Positions 38,454 through 48,127 of a stretch of 64,000 nt of DNA are shown piece after piece. Positions within the stretch are counted from its first letter, which is position 1; every line of letters begins with the position of its first letter. The stretch comes from Tsukamurella tyrosinosolvens (GTDB lineage Bacteria > Actinomycetota > Actinomycetes > Mycobacteriales > Mycobacteriaceae): positions 4,526,001-4,590,000 of the forward strand of contig NZ_FNSA01000003.1 in the NCBI RefSeq assembly GCF_900104775.1, read 5' to 3'. Both the position numbers and the translations under genes were made by a program. Under the pieces are notes generated by a model. It was not told the origin of the DNA. It searched no databases and was given only the letters and a program-made list of their open reading frames with translations.

Positions 38454-39518
38454 ATGAGCAAGAAGACATGGGCCCTCGTGGCCGTCGCACTCGTCGCCGC
38501 CCTCGTGGTGCCCCTGGGCGTCCGGATCGCCGTGGCGAACACCTTCGCCTTCGACGAGCACCGCGTGAGCATCCCCGTCACCGACGCCGTCGCAGCGGGC
38601 GGAACCACCCCCGATGCACACACCGGCGGCCGCCTCGACGGCGTGCTCACCACCCCGAAGGGCAGCACGGGCCGGCACGGCCTGATCGTCTTCGTGCACG
38701 GCGACGGCGCCGCGAACGCCACCCGCGACGACGCGTACTTCCCCCTCTGGGAGGCGTTCGCGCGCGCGGGGTACGCCACCCTCTCCTGGAACAAGGCTGG
38801 CGTGGCCGGCTCCCCGGGGAACTGGCTCGACCAATCGCTCGCCGACCGCGGCGCCGAGGTCGCCGCCGCCCTCGACTGGGCCCGCACGCGGCCCGAGGTC
38901 GACACGCAACGGATGGGCGCCTGGGGCATCAGCCAGGGCGGATGGGTGCTGCCGCCGCTCGCCGCGCGGCGCCCGGACATCTCCTTCCTCGTACTGGTGG
39001 GCCCGGCGATCAACTGGCTCCGCCAGGGCGAGTACCACACCCTCGCGGGCCTCCGCGACGCCTCCGAGGAGGAGAGGCAGCGCGCCCTGCGGGCGCAGGC
39101 CGCGAACGTCGCGGTCCTCGAACGGGGCGCGAGCTACCCCGATTACCTCGCCGCGAAGGTGGACGCGACGCCGATGACGCAGGACCGCTACGGCTTCGTC
39201 CTGCGCAACTTCCGCGCCGACGTCACGCCCTCTCTCGCGCGCATCGCCGTGCCCACCCTGCTGCTCCTCGGCGGCGCCGACCGCAACGTGGACACCGCCG
39301 AGACCGCGCGCGTCTACGCGGAGACGATGCGGCCCGGACTGCTCACCGAGCGCACCTTCCCGGGCGCCACGCACAGCCTCACCCGCGACGACATCGAGTA
39401 CCGCAGCGAGGATCCATGGGTGATCGCCCAGGCGGTCGTCGCACCGCGCGACATCTACGCGCCCGGCTACCTCGACGCGCTCACCGACTTCGCGTCGCGA
39501 CAGCGAGCCGCGCGATGA
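38454..39518 (+). CDS. Alpha/beta hydrolase with N-terminal membrane anchor
   Basis: This 354-residue protein begins with a signal/anchor helix (TWALVAVALVAALVVPLGVRI). The serine hydrolase fold follows with VFVHGDGAA (oxyanion side) and nucleophile GISQGGW (about residue 160), a late Asp in LLGGADRNVDTAE, and catalytic His in GATHSLT. It resembles exported acyl-peptide/dienelactone-type hydrolases. It is first of three overlapping rightward genes (hydrolase, dehydrogenase, PaaX-like regulator). The substrate is unknown. Confidence 0.85.
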   Translation: MSKKTWALVAVALVAALVVPLGVRIAVANTFAFDEHRVSIPVTDAVAAGGTTPDAHTGGRLDGVLTTPKGSTGRHGLIVFVHGDGAANATRDDAYFPLWEAFARAGYATLSWNKAGVAGSPGNWLDQSLADRGAEVAAALDWARTRPEVDTQRMGAWGISQGGWVLPPLAARRPDISFLVLVGPAINWLRQGEYHTLAGLRDASEEERQRALRAQAANVAVLERGASYPDYLAAKVDATPMTQDRYGFVLRNFRADVTPSLARIAVPTLLLLGGADRNVDTAETARVYAETMRPGLLTERTFPGATHSLTRDDIEYRSEDPWVIAQAVVAPRDIYAPGYLDALTDFASRQRAAR

Positions 39519-40675
39519 GGGTCGCCGTCCTCGGTGCGGGAGCGATGGGCGCCCGCGCCGCCCGCACCCTCGCCGGCCTCCCCGGCGTCGACGCGCTCGT
39601 CGTCGCGGACCGCGACCCGGACGCGGCCACGGAGCTCGCCGCCGCCCTGCCCGGCGCGACCGCGCACCGGGTCGACGTCACCAACGACTCCGGCCTGCGC
39701 GCCGCGCTCGCCGACGTCGACACCGTGCTCACCACCGTCGGCCCCTTCTACCGGTTCGGTGCCGGCGTACTCCGCGCGGCGATCGCGACCGGCACGGACT
39801 ACGTCGACATCTGCGACGACTGGGAGCCGACGCTGGAGTCGTTCGAGCTCGACGGTGCCGCCCGCGCGGCCGGGGTCTGCGCCGTCGTCGGTGCTGGCGC
39901 GAGCCCCGGGTTGAGCACGCTGCTCGCGAGCGCCGCCGCCGGGCGCCTGGACCGGGTGCGCGACCTCTACACCGCCTGGCCCGTGGACGCCGCGACTCCA
40001 CCCCCGTCCGCGGACCCGGCGATGGCCGGCGCCGCGGGCGTCCACTGGATGCATCAGTGCAGCGGGGAGGTCGCCGAACTCTCCGGGGGCGCCGTTGTCC
40101 GCCGGGCTCCGTTGCGCCCCGTCGCCCTGCGGCTCCCGGGCGGCCGGGACGGGACCGGCTGGACCGTGGGACATCCCGAGCCGGTCACGCTGCACCGGAC
40201 GGTGGCACCGTCGGGGGAATCGGCCTGTCTCATGCTGCTCCGGCCCGCCACCGCCGCGTACCTCGACGTGCTGCGCCGCGACATCGACGCCGGACGGATC
40301 ACTCCCGACGGTGCCGCGGCCCTGCTCGAACCCCCGTCCCCCTCGCGGGTGCTCCGGTCCCTGCCCGGGGCGTTCACCCGCCCCGGCCCGGGCGCGCTGC
40401 CGGCCTTCTTCGCCGCGGCGGACGGCACCGTCGACGGGCGGTCCGTCCGGGTCTGCGCGCGACTCGAGACCGACGGCGCTGTGCTGCACGACATGGCCGC
40501 CGTCACCGGCGTCCCCGCGGCGCTCGCGACGGCGCAGCTCCCCGCGGTCCGCCGGCCCGGCGTGCACCCGCCCGACGCCGTGCTGGACGGTCCGCGGCTG
40601 TTCGCGGATCTCGCGGTAGCGTTTCCGGGCACGCGCGTGATCATCGAGGAGGAGGCCGGATGGCTGACGGATTGA
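39515..40675 (+). CDS. Saccharopine-dehydrogenase-like NAD(P)-binding oxidoreductase
   Basis: This 386-residue protein has an N-terminal Rossmann motif MRVAVLGAGAMGARAARTLA, then the family-typical VDTVLTTVGPFYRFG and TDYVDICDDWEPT, and VVGAGASPGLSTLLAS. The family includes saccharopine and carboxynorspermidine dehydrogenases and enoyl reductases; the exact reaction is unknown. The ATG overlaps the hydrolase stop (ATGA), and its 3' end overlaps the next gene by 16 bp, so it belongs to a tight operon. Confidence 0.85.
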   Translation: MRVAVLGAGAMGARAARTLAGLPGVDALVVADRDPDAATELAAALPGATAHRVDVTNDSGLRAALADVDTVLTTVGPFYRFGAGVLRAAIATGTDYVDICDDWEPTLESFELDGAARAAGVCAVVGAGASPGLSTLLASAAAGRLDRVRDLYTAWPVDAATPPPSADPAMAGAAGVHWMHQCSGEVAELSGGAVVRRAPLRPVALRLPGGRDGTGWTVGHPEPVTLHRTVAPSGESACLMLLRPATAAYLDVLRRDIDAGRITPDGAAALLEPPSPSRVLRSLPGAFTRPGPGALPAFFAAADGTVDGRSVRVCARLETDGAVLHDMAAVTGVPAALATAQLPAVRRPGVHPPDAVLDGPRLFADLAVAFPGTRVIIEEEAGWLTD

Positions 40676-41499
40676 TCTCCACACGCGCGCTCATCGAGGC
40701 CATGCTCCGCGAGGACGCGACGATCGATGCGGGTGAGCTGTACGCGGTCGCCGAGGCTCTCGGCATGGGCGATCAGCAGGTGCGGCTGGCGATCAAGCGG
40801 CTCGTGGCGGAGGGGCGGTTCACCGTCGACGGGCGGGGCCGGGGCGCGGTCCTCACCGCGACCGACACCACCCGCGCGGGCATCGAGCCCGATCGCGCGC
40901 ACGTCCGGCTGATGTACGCGCAGGACCGCGGCGAGGCGCCGTGGGACGGGGTCTGGCACCTCGCGGGATTCGCCGTGCCGGAGGCGCAGCGGGAGGCGCG
41001 CGGCGCGCTCCGCGACGCCATCCTCGCGCTCGGCGGCGCGCCCGTACAGGGCGGCCTGTACGCCTCCGCGCACGCCTGGGAGACGGCGCTGCGCGACATC
41101 GCCCGGGCCGCCGGAACCGAGGCCTATCTGACCACGCTGAGCTGCACCGATCTCGACGTCGGCGGCGAGAGCGGCGCCGCGGCCGCGGCTCGCCTGTGGC
41201 CCCTGGACGCACTCGCGGACGGGCACCGTCGACTCGCGGACCTGGCGGAGGACGCCCTCGGCCGGACGCCGGATGCGACGCACGCCGAGCGGCTCGCGCT
41301 GACGGTCGGCCTCGTCGCCGAATTCACCCGCGCCCACGAGCCCGATCCGCTGCTGCCGCCCGAGCTGCTGCCGCCGGACTGGATCGGCGCGCGCGCACGC
41401 GGCCTCGCGGCCAGCGCCTGGTCCGCGCTGGCCGAGGCGGAGGCCGGGTCTCCGCTGCGACTCCTGCGCTGGTTCGACGCGCCCTTGCAACCCCACTAA
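40660..41499 (+). CDS. PaaX-family-like transcriptional regulator
   Basis: This 279-residue protein resembles PaaX-type repressors of aromatic catabolism: an N-terminal winged helix (LISTRALIEAMLREDATIDA, then MGDQQVRLAIKRLVAEGRFT), a central DGVWHLAGFAVPEAQREARG segment matching the PaaX central domain, and C-terminal DPLLPPELLPPDWIG. ATG 40660 is preceded by GAGGAGGAGG and lies inside the dehydrogenase gene end. It probably regulates its own operon through the inverted repeat before 38454; the ligand is unknown. Confidence 0.8.
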   Translation: MADGLISTRALIEAMLREDATIDAGELYAVAEALGMGDQQVRLAIKRLVAEGRFTVDGRGRGAVLTATDTTRAGIEPDRAHVRLMYAQDRGEAPWDGVWHLAGFAVPEAQREARGALRDAILALGGAPVQGGLYASAHAWETALRDIARAAGTEAYLTTLSCTDLDVGGESGAAAAARLWPLDALADGHRRLADLAEDALGRTPDATHAERLALTVGLVAEFTRAHEPDPLLPPELLPPDWIGARARGLAASAWSALAEAEAGSPLRLLRWFDAPLQPH

Positions 41500-42510
<1,011 letters not shown>

Positions 42511-42567
42511 CGAGCCCGGATCGTGTGATCTTCGACCGAACCGCCGCGGAACGCACAGGTCCGGCGC

Positions 42568-42581
42568 GAAAACCTGTTTCA
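42568..42581. promoter_or_regulatory. KstR-type box before kstR
   Basis: GAAAACCTGTTTCA fits the KstR operator TnnAACnnGTTnnA except for the first base. It lies about 77 bp upstream of the kstR ATG, consistent with the autoregulation known for KstR in mycobacteria and rhodococci. Confidence 0.55.
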
Positions 42582-42657
42582 ATTGTCGCGACATCAACAT
42601 GCGACCCGACCGCCCGGGCACCCGCCGGCGGCCGAAGAGATTCCGAGGTGACCACCC

Positions 42658-43287
42658 ATGCCGCCCGAAGGCACCCCCGCCGCTACCGCCACCGCCCCCG
42701 CGCCCTCCCCGTCCCGGGAGGACCTCGATACCGCGGGCCAGCGCGAGCGGCGCAAGCGCATCATCGAAGCCACGTTGGCGCTGGCCCGCAAGGGTGGCTA
42801 CGACGCGGTGCAGATGCGCGCGGTGGCGAAGAAGGCCGACGTGGCGCTGGGCACCCTCTACCGGTACTTCCCGTCGAAGGTGCACCTGCTGGTCGCCGGC
42901 CTGGTGAGCCAGTTCGAGCGCGCGGGTGAGCGGATCGGGAAGGTGCAGATCCCGGGCGATACCGCGGCCGAGCGCCTGATGTTCGTGCTGGACCGCAACA
43001 CCGAGGCGCTGCAGCGGGCTCCGCTGCTCACCGAGGCCATGGTCCGGGCGTTCATGTTCGCCGACGCCACGGCGGCGGCCGAGGTCGAGCGGGTGGGCCG
43101 CCTCCTCGAGGACATGTTCGCCCACGCGCTCGGGGTGGAGGATCCCGACGAGCGCCAGCGCGATACGTTCCACCTGATCGCCGATGTGTGGATGGCGAAC
43201 CTGGTCGCGTGGGTCACCCACCGCGCCTCGGCCACCGAGGTGCAGAAGCGGCTCTCCGTGGCGGTCGATCTCCTCATCAAGGACTGA
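42658..43287 (+). CDS. kstR: TetR-family repressor of cholesterol catabolism, KstR
   Basis: KstR represses cholesterol uptake and degradation genes and is released by 3-oxo-4-cholestenoyl-CoA (established in mycobacteria). This 209-residue protein has the near-invariant KstR recognition region ARKGGYDAVQMRAVAKKADV followed by GTLYRYFPSKVHLLV. The C-terminal ligand domain includes QRAPLLTEAMVRAFMFAD and LVAWVTHRAS. It is followed by the mce4 operon. In M. tuberculosis kstR neighbours fadE34; here fadE34 lies beyond mce4. KstR-type boxes precede at least four units in this window. Confidence 0.93.
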   Translation: MPPEGTPAATATAPAPSPSREDLDTAGQRERRKRIIEATLALARKGGYDAVQMRAVAKKADVALGTLYRYFPSKVHLLVAGLVSQFERAGERIGKVQIPGDTAAERLMFVLDRNTEALQRAPLLTEAMVRAFMFADATAAAEVERVGRLLEDMFAHALGVEDPDERQRDTFHLIADVWMANLVAWVTHRASATEVQKRLSVAVDLLIKD

Positions 43288-43325
43288 CAACACCGCAGGT
43301 CACATCGGGTAGACCGAGGAAAAAC

Positions 43326-43339
43326 TGAAACACGTACTA
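43326..43339. promoter_or_regulatory. KstR-type box before the mce4 operon
   Basis: TGAAACACGTACTA matches TnnAACnnGTTnnA with a single change (GTA for GTT), within the outer palindrome CTGAAACACGTACTAG. It is about 80 bp before yrbE4A. Mce4 is a known KstR target in M. tuberculosis. Confidence 0.6.
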
Positions 43340-43415
43340 GTTTTGCTCCGGTAGTTGATACGCTCCTCTCGAAAATGAGGAGAGGACACCCGATGGTGGT
43401 ATTCGGAGGCCGGGC

Positions 43416-44234
43416 GTGAGGGCCGCGGCGCTGTACCGGTTGTACCGGTTGGCCGCGATCGTCACCAAGAGCCTGTCCACGATCGGACGCTCGGTGGTTC
43501 TCGCGGGCGAGATCATCGCGTGGACGTTCCGCGGGGTCCTGAAGCGGAACTTCGCGGTCGGCGAGATGATCACGCAGTCGGTGACGCTGCTGCGGGTCAC
43601 CACGCTGCCCGCCGTCCTCGTGGCCATCCCGTTCGGCGCGGTCGTCTCGGTCCAGGTCGGCGCCCTCGTCGACACGGTCGGGGCGAACTCCCTGGTCGGC
43701 GCCGCCTCCGGCATCGGCATCATCCGGCAGGGCGCACCGCTCGCCACGGGCGTGCTGCTCGGCGGCGTGTGCGCCTCGGCGATCGCCGCCGACCTCGGCT
43801 CCCGCACGGTCCGCGAGGAGCTGCAGGCCATGCAGGTCATGGGCGTCGATCCGATCGCCCGCCTCATCGCGCCCCGCATGCTCGCGCTGATGATCATCGC
43901 GCCGATGCTGCTGGTCGCGATCGTGGCCGTCGCCATGATCGTCGCCCTCACCGTGTCCGTGTGGCAGTTCGGGCTCAGCTCCGGCGGCTTCTGGTCCTCC
44001 TTCGGCGCCTTCTCGGCCCCGTCGGACCTGGCCTTCGCGGTGCTCAAGGCCGAGACTGGCGCGATGATCGTGGGCCTCGTCGCCGGACTGCGCGGCCTGG
44101 AGGCCTCGGGCGGCCCGCGCGGCGTCGCGGACGGCGTGAACTCCTCGGTCGTCCTGTCGATCACCCTGATCTTCCTGTCCTTCCTCGGCCTCACCCAGCT
44201 GCAGACGATGTTCTTCCCGAGTCAGGTGGCCTGA
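43416..44234 (+). CDS. yrbE4A: Mce4 transporter permease YrbE4A
   Basis: This 272-residue MlaE/YrbE-type permease has about five helices and forms the inner-membrane channel of the Mce4 sterol importer with YrbE4B. Family text includes IPFGAVVSVQVGALVDTVGA, IRQGAPLATGVLLGGVCASA, and the cytoplasmic loop DLGSRTVREELQAMQVMGVD, which contacts the MceG ATPase (not encoded here). GTG 43416 follows GGAGG. It is first of an eight-gene operon with overlapping or near-overlapping ends. Confidence 0.94.
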   Translation: MRAAALYRLYRLAAIVTKSLSTIGRSVVLAGEIIAWTFRGVLKRNFAVGEMITQSVTLLRVTTLPAVLVAIPFGAVVSVQVGALVDTVGANSLVGAASGIGIIRQGAPLATGVLLGGVCASAIAADLGSRTVREELQAMQVMGVDPIARLIAPRMLALMIIAPMLLVAIVAVAMIVALTVSVWQFGLSSGGFWSSFGAFSAPSDLAFAVLKAETGAMIVGLVAGLRGLEASGGPRGVADGVNSSVVLSITLIFLSFLGLTQLQTMFFPSQVA

Positions 44235-45091
44235 TGACCACCACGAACCCGCCCGCACCGGCGAAGGCGAAGAAGGGCACCCTCGACTCGAAGCCGGCGA
44301 GCCTGATCGCGCGGATCGGCGAGGCCGTCGTCTTCGTCGCCCAGTCCATCTATCTCGTGCCCGTCGCGCTGATGAAGTACCGCGGCGAGACCTCGCGCGT
44401 GCTCAAGCAGCTCGCCTGGGGCCGCGGGTCCGTCGTGGTCGACGGTGGCGTCGTGGTCATGATGGTCATCCTGGGCGCGGCGAGCGGCGCGGCCGTCGCC
44501 ATCGAGGCCTACGCCGGCCTCAACCTCATCGGCTTCGGGCCGCTCACGGGCGTCATCGGCGGGCTCGCGAACATCCGGGAGATGATCCCCATCTCGGCCG
44601 GTATCGGCTTCGCCGCGCAGGCCGGCTGCCGCATGACGGCGCAGATCGGCTCCATGCGGATCGCGGAGGAGATCGACGCCGTCGAGGCCCTCGGCATCCG
44701 CTCGATCCCCTACGTCGTCAGCACGCGCCTCATCGCCGGCATCGTCGTGGTGATCCCGGCGTACATGCTGACGCTGCTACTCGCCTTCCTCACCTGCAAG
44801 CTGATCGTGGTCGTCTTCCACGGCCAGGCGCTGGGTACCTACAACCACTACTTCGAGCAGTTCCTCAGCCCGGGCGACATCGCGCTGTCGACGCTCAAGG
44901 CCGTGGTCTTCTGCGCCGCCGTCACGATCATCCACTGCTACTACGGGTTCTTCGCCAAGGGCGGCCCGGAGGGAGTCGGCCTCGCCAGCGGCCGGGCCGT
45001 GCGCGCCAGCCTGGTCACGGTGCTCACGCTGGACTTCATCCTGACCATCATGTTCTGGGGCATCACCCCCACGATCATCTTCAAGGGTTAG
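44234..45091 (+). CDS. yrbE4B: Mce4 transporter permease YrbE4B
   Basis: This 285-residue second MlaE-type permease is the partner of YrbE4A. It has a lysine-rich N-terminal tail, helices from about residue 65, and the conserved loop AGCRMTAQIGSMRIAEEIDA followed by VEALGIRSIPYVVSTRLIAG. The ATG at 44234 shares one base with the yrbE4A stop (TGATG). The substrate class (cholesterol and related sterols) is inferred from the Mce4 family and from the kstR, chsE3 and hsa neighbours. Confidence 0.94.
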   Translation: MTTTNPPAPAKAKKGTLDSKPASLIARIGEAVVFVAQSIYLVPVALMKYRGETSRVLKQLAWGRGSVVVDGGVVVMMVILGAASGAAVAIEAYAGLNLIGFGPLTGVIGGLANIREMIPISAGIGFAAQAGCRMTAQIGSMRIAEEIDAVEALGIRSIPYVVSTRLIAGIVVVIPAYMLTLLLAFLTCKLIVVVFHGQALGTYNHYFEQFLSPGDIALSTLKAVVFCAAVTIIHCYYGFFAKGGPEGVGLASGRAVRASLVTVLTLDFILTIMFWGITPTIIFKG

Positions 45092-45100
45092 GGGGAAACG

Positions 45101-46132
45101 ATGTACGAACTGCTCGGCGGCACACCCGGCCGCCAACAACGCGTCTTCTTCACCGTCGGTGTCGCGACGATCGCCGTGATCCTGATCGCCGTCCTCGCCG
45201 GCGTCGTCTCCTCCCGCATCCCCGCGTCCGACCCGCGGCTCGCGCTCACCGTCGAGTCCACCGACGTGGGCCCGGGCGTCAAGTCCGGCACCCGGGTCAC
45301 GCTGCGCGGCGTGCCCGTCGGCGAGGTCGAGTCCGTCGTGATCCCCCGCGCGGGCCAGGCCCGTGTGGCGGTCCGCCTGGACCGCGGCAGCCTCCGCGGC
45401 CTCACCGACGCCCTGTCGGTGCGGTACCAGCCCGGCAACTACTTCGGCGTCACCGAGATGGCGCTGATCCCCGGGCAGGGCGGCACCGACCTCCGCTCGG
45501 GCAGCACCCTGCGCCCGCGCTCGAGCAACGACACGATCTCCGACCTGCTCACGCGCAGTGCGGTCTCCGTGTCCGGCGTCATGACGCCGAAGCTGATCGA
45601 GGTGACCAGGAAGGCCACCCAGTACACCCAGGCGATCACGCCGCTGCTGCAGGTGGCGTTCTCCGTCGAGCAGCAGAACGCGCGGTCGGTGAAGGTGCCG
45701 ATCGGGACCACGCTGCGCGCCGTCCGCACCACGCTCGACGGTGCGCCGGGCCTGGTCGAGGGCGCCTTCGAGGGCTGGTTCATCCCGCAGATGCGCGGCG
45801 GCGAGGTCGCGGGCACGCTCGACTACACCGTCAACAACTACGACAAGATCGACAAGACGACCACCCTGCTGGGCACCGGCTTCTTCACGCCGCTCGCCGA
45901 CATGTTCGGCTCGCACGAGACCGAGTTCACGCCGGGCACCGTCATGCTGCGGGTCATCATGGACAGCACCACCAAGGTGATGCGCACCGTGAGCGTCCCG
46001 CGCCAGATCGTTCCCCTGATCACGGGCGTCAACAGCGCCTTCATCACCGTCCCGGAGGGCACCGCACTGCGTATGAACGTCGTCGCCGACCGACTCCCGG
46101 GCGCCGCGTCCGTCCTGGAAGGGGGTCGATGA
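45101..46132 (+). CDS. mce4A: Mce4A sterol-import protein
   Basis: This 343-residue MCE/MlaD protein has one N-terminal transmembrane helix (VFFTVGVATIAVILIAVLAGV), the MCE domain at about 45-125 (TDVGPGVKSGTRVTLRGVPV), and a helical C-terminus thought to form the tunnel through the periplasm-like space. It starts at ATG 45101 after AGGGGGAAACG. It is the first of six Mce subunits that assemble a hetero-hexameric needle. Roles are established for M. tuberculosis Mce4; here they are inferred by similarity and gene order. Confidence 0.92.
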   Translation: MYELLGGTPGRQQRVFFTVGVATIAVILIAVLAGVVSSRIPASDPRLALTVESTDVGPGVKSGTRVTLRGVPVGEVESVVIPRAGQARVAVRLDRGSLRGLTDALSVRYQPGNYFGVTEMALIPGQGGTDLRSGSTLRPRSSNDTISDLLTRSAVSVSGVMTPKLIEVTRKATQYTQAITPLLQVAFSVEQQNARSVKVPIGTTLRAVRTTLDGAPGLVEGAFEGWFIPQMRGGEVAGTLDYTVNNYDKIDKTTTLLGTGFFTPLADMFGSHETEFTPGTVMLRVIMDSTTKVMRTVSVPRQIVPLITGVNSAFITVPEGTALRMNVVADRLPGAASVLEGGR

Positions 46133-46133
46133 C

Positions 46134-47138
46134 ATGCGCGCCAAGAACACCCGCGCCACCATCACCCTCGCGATCGCCCTGATCATCACGCTGGTCATCG
46201 CGGCGGGCATCTTCGCGGCGCTCCGCAACCCGGCCGGCGGTGAGACCCGCGACTACGAGGCGCACCTCTCCGACGCGTCCGGTCTCCGCGTGGGCAGCGA
46301 CGTGCGCCTGCGCGGCGTGCTCATCGGGAAGGTCACCGCGGTGGATGTCCGCGGCACCGCGGACGGGAACGGCAACGAGGCCGTCATCGGCTTCTCCGCG
46401 CAGGACGATCACCCCGTCACGTCGACCACCCGGCTCGCGGTGAAGTACCGCAACCTGACCGGCGAGCGGTTCATCGAGATCCAGCCCGGCAGCTCCGCGG
46501 GCGGTGCGCCCACCACGTCGATCCCGATGTCGCGCACCACCCCGTCGTTCGACATCACGACTCTGTTCAACGGCCTCGCGCCGGTGCTCCGCACGCTCAG
46601 CCCCGAGGACGTCAACGAGCTGACGCGGAACCTGTTGGGCCTCTTGCAGGGCGACGACACGACCGCCGCGCAGACCTTCGGCGCCATCGACAGGATCACG
46701 TCGAACCTGGCGGACCGGCAGACCGTCATCAAGACGCTGATCGACAACGTCACCCGCGTCGCCAACATGATCAACGACTACTCCCCGCAGGTCGTGGAGT
46801 TCATCCTCAACTTCGACCTGCTGCTGACGAAGGTGCTCGAGAACCTCGACGAGTTCCGGCGCACCGCCACCTACGGTCCGGGCTTCGGCGCCGCGACCAA
46901 CCGGGTGCTCACCGCACTCGGACTGTCCAAGGACCTCGACGTGGAGAAGCTCATGCGCACCGCCTTCCAGGATCCGGGTGCCGCGGTGCAGGCGATGGGG
47001 AAGCTGCCCGGCCTGTTCACCGGCGTCGCGGCGCTGCTCGGCGCGCCGCCCACCCCCTGCTCCAAGGGATCGGCGCCACTGCCGAACAAGGTGACCGTGC
47101 TGACCGGCGGAACGAATGTGACGGTGTGCCTGAAATGA
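46134..47138 (+). CDS. mce4B: Mce4B sterol-import protein
   Basis: This 334-residue MCE protein has an N-terminal helix (ATITLAIALIITLVIAAGIFAAL), the MCE domain (SDASGLRVGSDVRLRGVLIG), and a long helical C-terminal part (LVDNV-type text, here IKTLIDNVTRVANMINDYSP), ending with a Cys pair region typical of Mce B/C subunits. It lies 1 bp after mce4A and overlaps mce4C by 4 bp. Confidence 0.92.
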   Translation: MRAKNTRATITLAIALIITLVIAAGIFAALRNPAGGETRDYEAHLSDASGLRVGSDVRLRGVLIGKVTAVDVRGTADGNGNEAVIGFSAQDDHPVTSTTRLAVKYRNLTGERFIEIQPGSSAGGAPTTSIPMSRTTPSFDITTLFNGLAPVLRTLSPEDVNELTRNLLGLLQGDDTTAAQTFGAIDRITSNLADRQTVIKTLIDNVTRVANMINDYSPQVVEFILNFDLLLTKVLENLDEFRRTATYGPGFGAATNRVLTALGLSKDLDVEKLMRTAFQDPGAAVQAMGKLPGLFTGVAALLGAPPTPCSKGSAPLPNKVTVLTGGTNVTVCLK

Positions 47139-48127
47139 TCTTCACCGGACGCCCGCCCTGGCGCGGCCTCGTCAACCGCAGCACCAAGCTCGGCGCGATC
47201 GCCGTCGCGGTGGCGCTGGTCATCACGGCCGTGCTGGCCTTCGTCTACCTGCGCCCGCCGGGCCAGAAGGAACTGACCTTCGTCACCCAGGACGCCGCGC
47301 TGATCAAGCCCGGCGTCGAGGTGCGCGCCTCGGGCGTGCGCATCGGCTCCGTCTCCTCGGTGGAGCTCCGCAAGGACGACGTGCAGGTGACCACCCGCAT
47401 CGACGACTCGGTCTTCGTCGGCGACCAGACCTCCGTCGCGGTCCGCATGCTCACCGTCGCGGGCGGCTTCTACGTGGCGGTGTCCTCCGCCGGCCGGGCC
47501 GCCTTGGGCGACAAGCCGATCCCCCGCAACCGGGTGAGCCTGCCGTACAGCATCGGCGACCTGCTCCAGGACACCCCGGAGAAGCTCGAGCCCGTCGACC
47601 GCACCCAGCTCGCCACGTCGATCAAGGCGCTGAGCACCGGCCTCGACTCCAACCCGGGCTCGGTCGACAACATCGTCGAGGGCGTGAACTCGCTGCTCGG
47701 CCAGCTCACCGAGCAGCGCGACCAGGTCGGCCGAATCATCAACATCAGCACCCAGTACGCGACCGGCTTCGCCGAGCAGCGCGAGACGATCATGAACATG
47801 ATCCACAAGGCGTCGCTGGCGATCGTCACGCTCGACCAGACCGCCACCAACTTCGGCATCGCCTACCAGGGCCTCGCCGGGATGTTCGGCAAGATCAAGC
47901 CCTTCCTCGACCTGTACTGGAAGTACCGCGACACCCTCGGCGACGCCTTCGCGAAGATGGAGACCGCGCTGAAGACGACGAACGTGACGATCCCCGCGAT
48001 GATCAGCGAGCTGCAGAAGGGCATCGACACCATGCAGGCGAGCCTGGAGAAGCAGGGCAAGCCCATGTCGCCCGACACGGTGCTCGCGAGCCGCCTCTGC
48101 TTCCCGACGGCGACGGTGAGCTGCTGA
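47135..48127 (+). CDS. mce4C: Mce4C sterol-import protein
   Basis: This 330-residue MCE protein has an N-terminal helix (LGAIAVAVALVITAVLAFVYL) and an MCE domain with TQDAALIKPGVEVRASGVRI. ATG 47135 overlaps the mce4B stop as ATGA and is preferred over the GTG at 47126, three codons earlier. The C-terminal helix region contains FGKIKPFLDLYWKYRDTLGD, and the protein ends in CFPTATVSC with two cysteines. It belongs to the yrbE4AB-mce4ABCDEF operon. Confidence 0.92.
   Translation: MIFTGRPPWRGLVNRSTKLGAIAVAVALVITAVLAFVYLRPPGQKELTFVTQDAALIKPGVEVRASGVRIGSVSSVELRKDDVQVTTRIDDSVFVGDQTSVAVRMLTVAGGFYVAVSSAGRAALGDKPIPRNRVSLPYSIGDLLQDTPEKLEPVDRTQLATSIKALSTGLDSNPGSVDNIVEGVNSLLGQLTEQRDQVGRIINISTQYATGFAEQRETIMNMIHKASLAIVTLDQTATNFGIAYQGLAGMFGKIKPFLDLYWKYRDTLGDAFAKMETALKTTNVTIPAMISELQKGIDTMQASLEKQGKPMSPDTVLASRLCFPTATVSC

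Noticed and set aside
43393-43418. An 8-codon ATG mini-frame just before yrbE4A
   Set aside because: It overlaps the yrbE4A GTG and could be a leader peptide, but nothing beyond its presence supports this.
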